From the NCBI GenBank assembly GCA_020724365.1, contig DYHD01000003.1, positions 1-64,000 on the forward strand: a stretch of 64,000 bases of DNA, in the 5' to 3' direction. A program made the position numbers and the translations under genes. This DNA is from Thermodesulfovibrio yellowstonii. GTDB taxonomy: Bacteria; Nitrospirota; Thermodesulfovibrionia; Thermodesulfovibrionales; Dissulfurispiraceae. How positions within the stretch are numbered: position 1 is the stretch's first letter; the number at the start of each line of letters is the position of its first letter. Under the pieces are notes generated by a model, which was not told the DNA's origin, did not search any database, and saw only the letters and a list, made by a program, of their open reading frames with translations. Positions 61,595 through 64,000 of the stretch are shown one piece after another.

Positions 61595-62749
61595 ATGAGC
61601 CATATACATGTATGCCTTGTGTCAGAGCAAACTATTCCTAATATCTTGAGCATTCATTATTTTAAGCCTGATAAGGTTATATTTTGTACCACGGAAAAGA
61701 TGGAAAAGCAGAAAAGGACAGATGCGATAATAAAAACCCTTAAGCTTTATGGATTAGACTATTTGCGGGAAGATAGGCATCTAAGAATTACTGTTGATCA
61801 GGACTGCCTTGACGATTGTGAATTAAAGTTTTGTGAAGCAGCAGAAAAATATCGCGGTAGTGAAATAGTTGTAAATTTGACCGGCGGAACTAAAATAATG
61901 GTTCTTGGAGCATACAATATCTTTAAGTCCTATGCAAAAAGGCTGATTTACACTCCTATTCCAAAAAATGAATTTATTACCGTTTATCCAAAAGACGATA
62001 GCTGCAAAAAACCAATTCGGTATAATCTGAAACTCTCTGTAGAAGCATATGTAACCGCATATGGCGTAAAAGTAAAAACTCCCAAAAGGATTGAACCACT
62101 AAAATCCAATGCTGCATCTAACAAGGACATTTGCAAATGGATGGCGATTAATTATGGAGCAATAGAAGACATTCTATTTGAGTTTTATAAAAATTTGAAT
62201 AGACATAGAAGCGATAAAAACTTCAGGCTTAAACTGGAATTTTCTCTGAGAAAAGAGAAAGAAAGAGAGTTTTTAAAGAAGCTCGGCATGGCAAACAGAA
62301 CGATTGAGAAAACCCTTTCAAAAAATGAAATACGATTTTTAACAGGCGATTGGCTGTCTGATTATTGTTTTAATGAAATATCTGTCTTGCCTGTTGATGA
62401 TTGCGTAACAGGGATAGAGCTTATAAGCCCTAAGGGGGTTGATAATGAATTTGATGTAATGTTTACCAAAGATAACGCCCTTTATATTGTTGAATGCAAA
62501 AGCTTGCAGCCGAGCGAAGATGAAAAGTATCAGGACTTCTTATACAAAATAAGCGCTCTTCAGCAGGACTTTGGGTTGAGAGTCGATGGGTTTATGATTA
62601 GCACTGCAAGAAAAATTCTCAATGACGCAAGGGAAATAAGAGATTATATTCTAAACAGGGCAAATCATTGCAGAACAAAAGTCATGCACCCGGATGATTT
62701 GGGAGATGTCGGCAAGTTTATAAAATCTAATATTAAAGGACTGTCATAG
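61595..62749 (+). CDS. CARF-PD-(D/E)xK nuclease (Can2/Card1-like, DUF1887)
   Basis: A 384-aa type III CRISPR ancillary effector. The N-terminal CARF domain contains VVNLTGGTKIM (92-102). The C-terminal nuclease domain holds GDWLSDYCFNE (251-261) and the catalytic set D287, E300 and K302 (VDNEFDVMF, IVECKS). Proteins of this architecture cut DNA and/or RNA when bound to cyclic tetra-adenylate. AAGGAG lies upstream of the ATG. The ligand here would be made by the Cas10 subunits of this locus (inference). Confidence 0.88.
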   Translation: MSHIHVCLVSEQTIPNILSIHYFKPDKVIFCTTEKMEKQKRTDAIIKTLKLYGLDYLREDRHLRITVDQDCLDDCELKFCEAAEKYRGSEIVVNLTGGTKIMVLGAYNIFKSYAKRLIYTPIPKNEFITVYPKDDSCKKPIRYNLKLSVEAYVTAYGVKVKTPKRIEPLKSNAASNKDICKWMAINYGAIEDILFEFYKNLNRHRSDKNFRLKLEFSLRKEKEREFLKKLGMANRTIEKTLSKNEIRFLTGDWLSDYCFNEISVLPVDDCVTGIELISPKGVDNEFDVMFTKDNALYIVECKSLQPSEDEKYQDFLYKISALQQDFGLRVDGFMISTARKILNDAREIRDYILNRANHCRTKVMHPDDLGDVGKFIKSNIKGLS

Positions 62750-62767
62750 CTATGAACATTATATTGA

Positions 62768-62941
62768 TTAACCTTTTTATGCCGTGATATTGCGGGGCAG
62801 TTGAGCGGCTTAATAGATTATTTGAAAAGCTCAAATCTTAAGGGAGACAAGTTTAATATAAAGCGTAAAACATGGAGAGAAGAAGTTGAAGAGATAACAA
62901 GACAATTCAATATTCAAAACTCAAAATTCAAAAAAGATTAG
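62768..62941 (+). pseudogene. gene remnant between the CARF nuclease and csm1
   Basis: A 57-codon frame without an ATG, bounded by stops, reads CRDIAGQLSGLIDYLKSSNL, then KRKTWREEVEEITRQF. It looks like the C-terminal end of a helical protein. It has some resemblance to small four-helix-bundle proteins, but this is weak. Its last codons run into a heptamer repeat. It is probably the decayed tail of a lost gene. Confidence 0.35.
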
Positions 62942-62970
62942 CCTTGAACCTTAAATCTTAAATCTTGAAT
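62905..62970. repeat. facing heptamer arrays before csm1
   Basis: Four units of the ATTCAAT/ATTCAAA/ACTCAAA kind (62905-62932) face four of the complementary CTTGAAC/CTTAAAT/CTTGAAT kind (62943-62970), forming a potential hairpin. This is the fourth heptamer site in the window. Confidence 0.65.
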
Positions 62971-62987
62971 TTTTTATGGAGTGATAT

Positions 62988-64000
62988 ATGATTGATGAAA
63001 CTGTTTATAAAATTGCACTTGCAGGCTTTTTGCACGATATTGGTAAGTTTGCAGAAAGAGCGCACGGGATTAAAGGCAGCGATGATATAGGTTTTTTCCC
63101 TGATGAAGAGTTTATCAATAGCAATAAAAATTTATATCAACCATTTTATAACGGCAGGCATACTCATACACACGCTGTTTTTACTGCTGCATTTATCGAC
63201 AGAATGGAGAAAATTCTACCTAAAAAGTTCAATAAAGGCGAATGGGGACTTGAAGATTCTTTTATAAATCTTGCAGCAGGGCATCACAAACCTGAAACTG
63301 CCTTGCAATGGCTTATTGCTGTTGCAGATAGGGTAAGCAGCGGCTTTGATAGGTCAGAATTTGAAGAACAATACAATAAAGAAATTCAGGTCAAAGACTA
63401 CAAAAAGACACGCCTGCTTACAATCTTTGAAGGGCTTTCAACTGAAAATAAATGGAAATCTGATAAACTTGAAGACTATAAATATCGCTATCCGCTTAAG
63501 GAATTATCACCTTACGATATATTTCCCCAAAGCAGCAATGAAATAAGAGAGATTGAGAGCGAACAAGCATCAAAAGATTATAGAGAGCTTTTTTTCAACT
63601 TTACAAATGCCCTTGAAAAATTAAGCCATAAGGAAAATGTCCCGCTATGGTTTGAACACTTTGATAGCCTTTTTATGATTTATGCTTCGCACATCCCTGC
63701 TGCAACAGTGGGAAATATTGTGCCTGATATATCACTTTATGACCATAGCAAAACAACATCGGCAATCGCATCGGCGCTTTATCAATATCATAAAGAAACA
63801 AATTCAATAACAGTTGAGGCAATTAAGGATTACGAGCCTAAAAAATTTCTCCTTATAAGCGGGGATTTTTACGGCATACAAGACTTCATCTTCGCAGAGG
63901 GTGGAAGCACTGGCAAAGCTTCAGCTAAGCTCTTACGCGGAAGGTCTTTCTATATATCTCTTTTATCCGAACTTGCAGCAGATATGCTTTGCAGGGAACT
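62988..64000 (+). CDS. csm1: Csm1 (Cas10 of type III-A), 5' part; gene continues beyond the window
   Basis: The frame is open from ATG 62988 (GGAG 6 nt upstream) to the window end, 337 codons. The HD nuclease motif is GFLHDIGKFAER (H16, D17), with AGHHKP near 101-106. The segment SGDFYGIQDFIF followed by GSTGKASAKLLRGRSFY is the Csm1 signature preceding the first palm domain. The GGDD cyclase motif would lie further right. It is only distantly similar to Cmr2 upstream, so this is a second, different Cas10, probably heading a csm operon. Confidence 0.9.
   Translation, partial: MIDETVYKIALAGFLHDIGKFAERAHGIKGSDDIGFFPDEEFINSNKNLYQPFYNGRHTHTHAVFTAAFIDRMEKILPKKFNKGEWGLEDSFINLAAGHHKPETALQWLIAVADRVSSGFDRSEFEEQYNKEIQVKDYKKTRLLTIFEGLSTENKWKSDKLEDYKYRYPLKELSPYDIFPQSSNEIREIESEQASKDYRELFFNFTNALEKLSHKENVPLWFEHFDSLFMIYASHIPAATVGNIVPDISLYDHSKTTSAIASALYQYHKETNSITVEAIKDYEPKKFLLISGDFYGIQDFIFAEGGSTGKASAKLLRGRSFYISLLSELAADMLCRE

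Overview
This 64 kb window is bacterial chromosome, AT-rich and densely coded. It looks like a motile, Gram-negative anaerobe. LptE, a heptosyltransferase, an O-antigen ligase and LPS-type glycosyltransferases point to an outer membrane. A PerR, peroxiredoxin, rubredoxin, desulforedoxin and flavodiiron cluster points to an anaerobe that meets oxygen at times. Gene content, base composition and many dispersed palindromic repeats would fit Nitrospirota (Thermodesulfovibrio-like) or a deltaproteobacterial-type lineage. This placement is inference and was not tested by any search.

Layout. 0-5.4 kb, minus strand: xerC-hslV-hslU, nth, and a membrane metallophosphoesterase. 5.5-10.6 kb, plus strand: fabG-acpP-fabF-rnc, a UMF1-type transporter and a TIGR02757 protein. 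10.8-13.6 kb: purB-lptE-holA, meeting rpsT tail to tail. 14.3-19.1 kb: lysA-dapF-dapA and hisD. 19.1-24.1 kb, minus strand: arsR with a membrane ferredoxin, mnmA, a cysteine synthase and a WaaF-GmhB fusion. 24.3-28.0 kb: oxidative-stress cluster behind a PerR box. 28.3-34.9 kb, minus strand: split transketolase, ftsEX-envC-ctpA and an exonuclease. 35.2-40.7 kb: a small toxin-antitoxin-like pair and LPS/O-antigen genes. 41-51 kb: flagellin-flaG-fliD-fliS, two regulators, a PilZ protein and two motAB stator pairs.

The last 13 kb is a type III CRISPR-Cas locus. It holds a CARF-wHTH protein, a complete type III-B Cmr module (cmr1 to cmr6), two nucleotidyltransferase-HEPN (MNT-HEPN) pairs, a CARF-nuclease of the Can2/Card1 kind, and the start of a second Cas10 gene of the Csm1 (type III-A) kind that runs off the right edge. 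The most striking point is that the first MNT domain is the C-terminus of Cmr1 itself, with its HEPN partner gene overlapping the stop codon. This physically joins an antitoxin-like domain to the interference complex. The second MNT-HEPN pair sits between two 18-bp perfect direct repeats. The cmr2 frame carries four repeat-derived insertions that keep it open. No CRISPR array, cas1, cas2 or cas6 is visible.

The window is also rich in small non-coding repeats: MITE-like elements with terminal inverted repeats, 75-bp GTCATTGCGAGC elements, and heptamer arrays (ATTCAAG/CTTGAAT) in the flagellar and CRISPR regions. No rRNA or tRNA gene was recognised.
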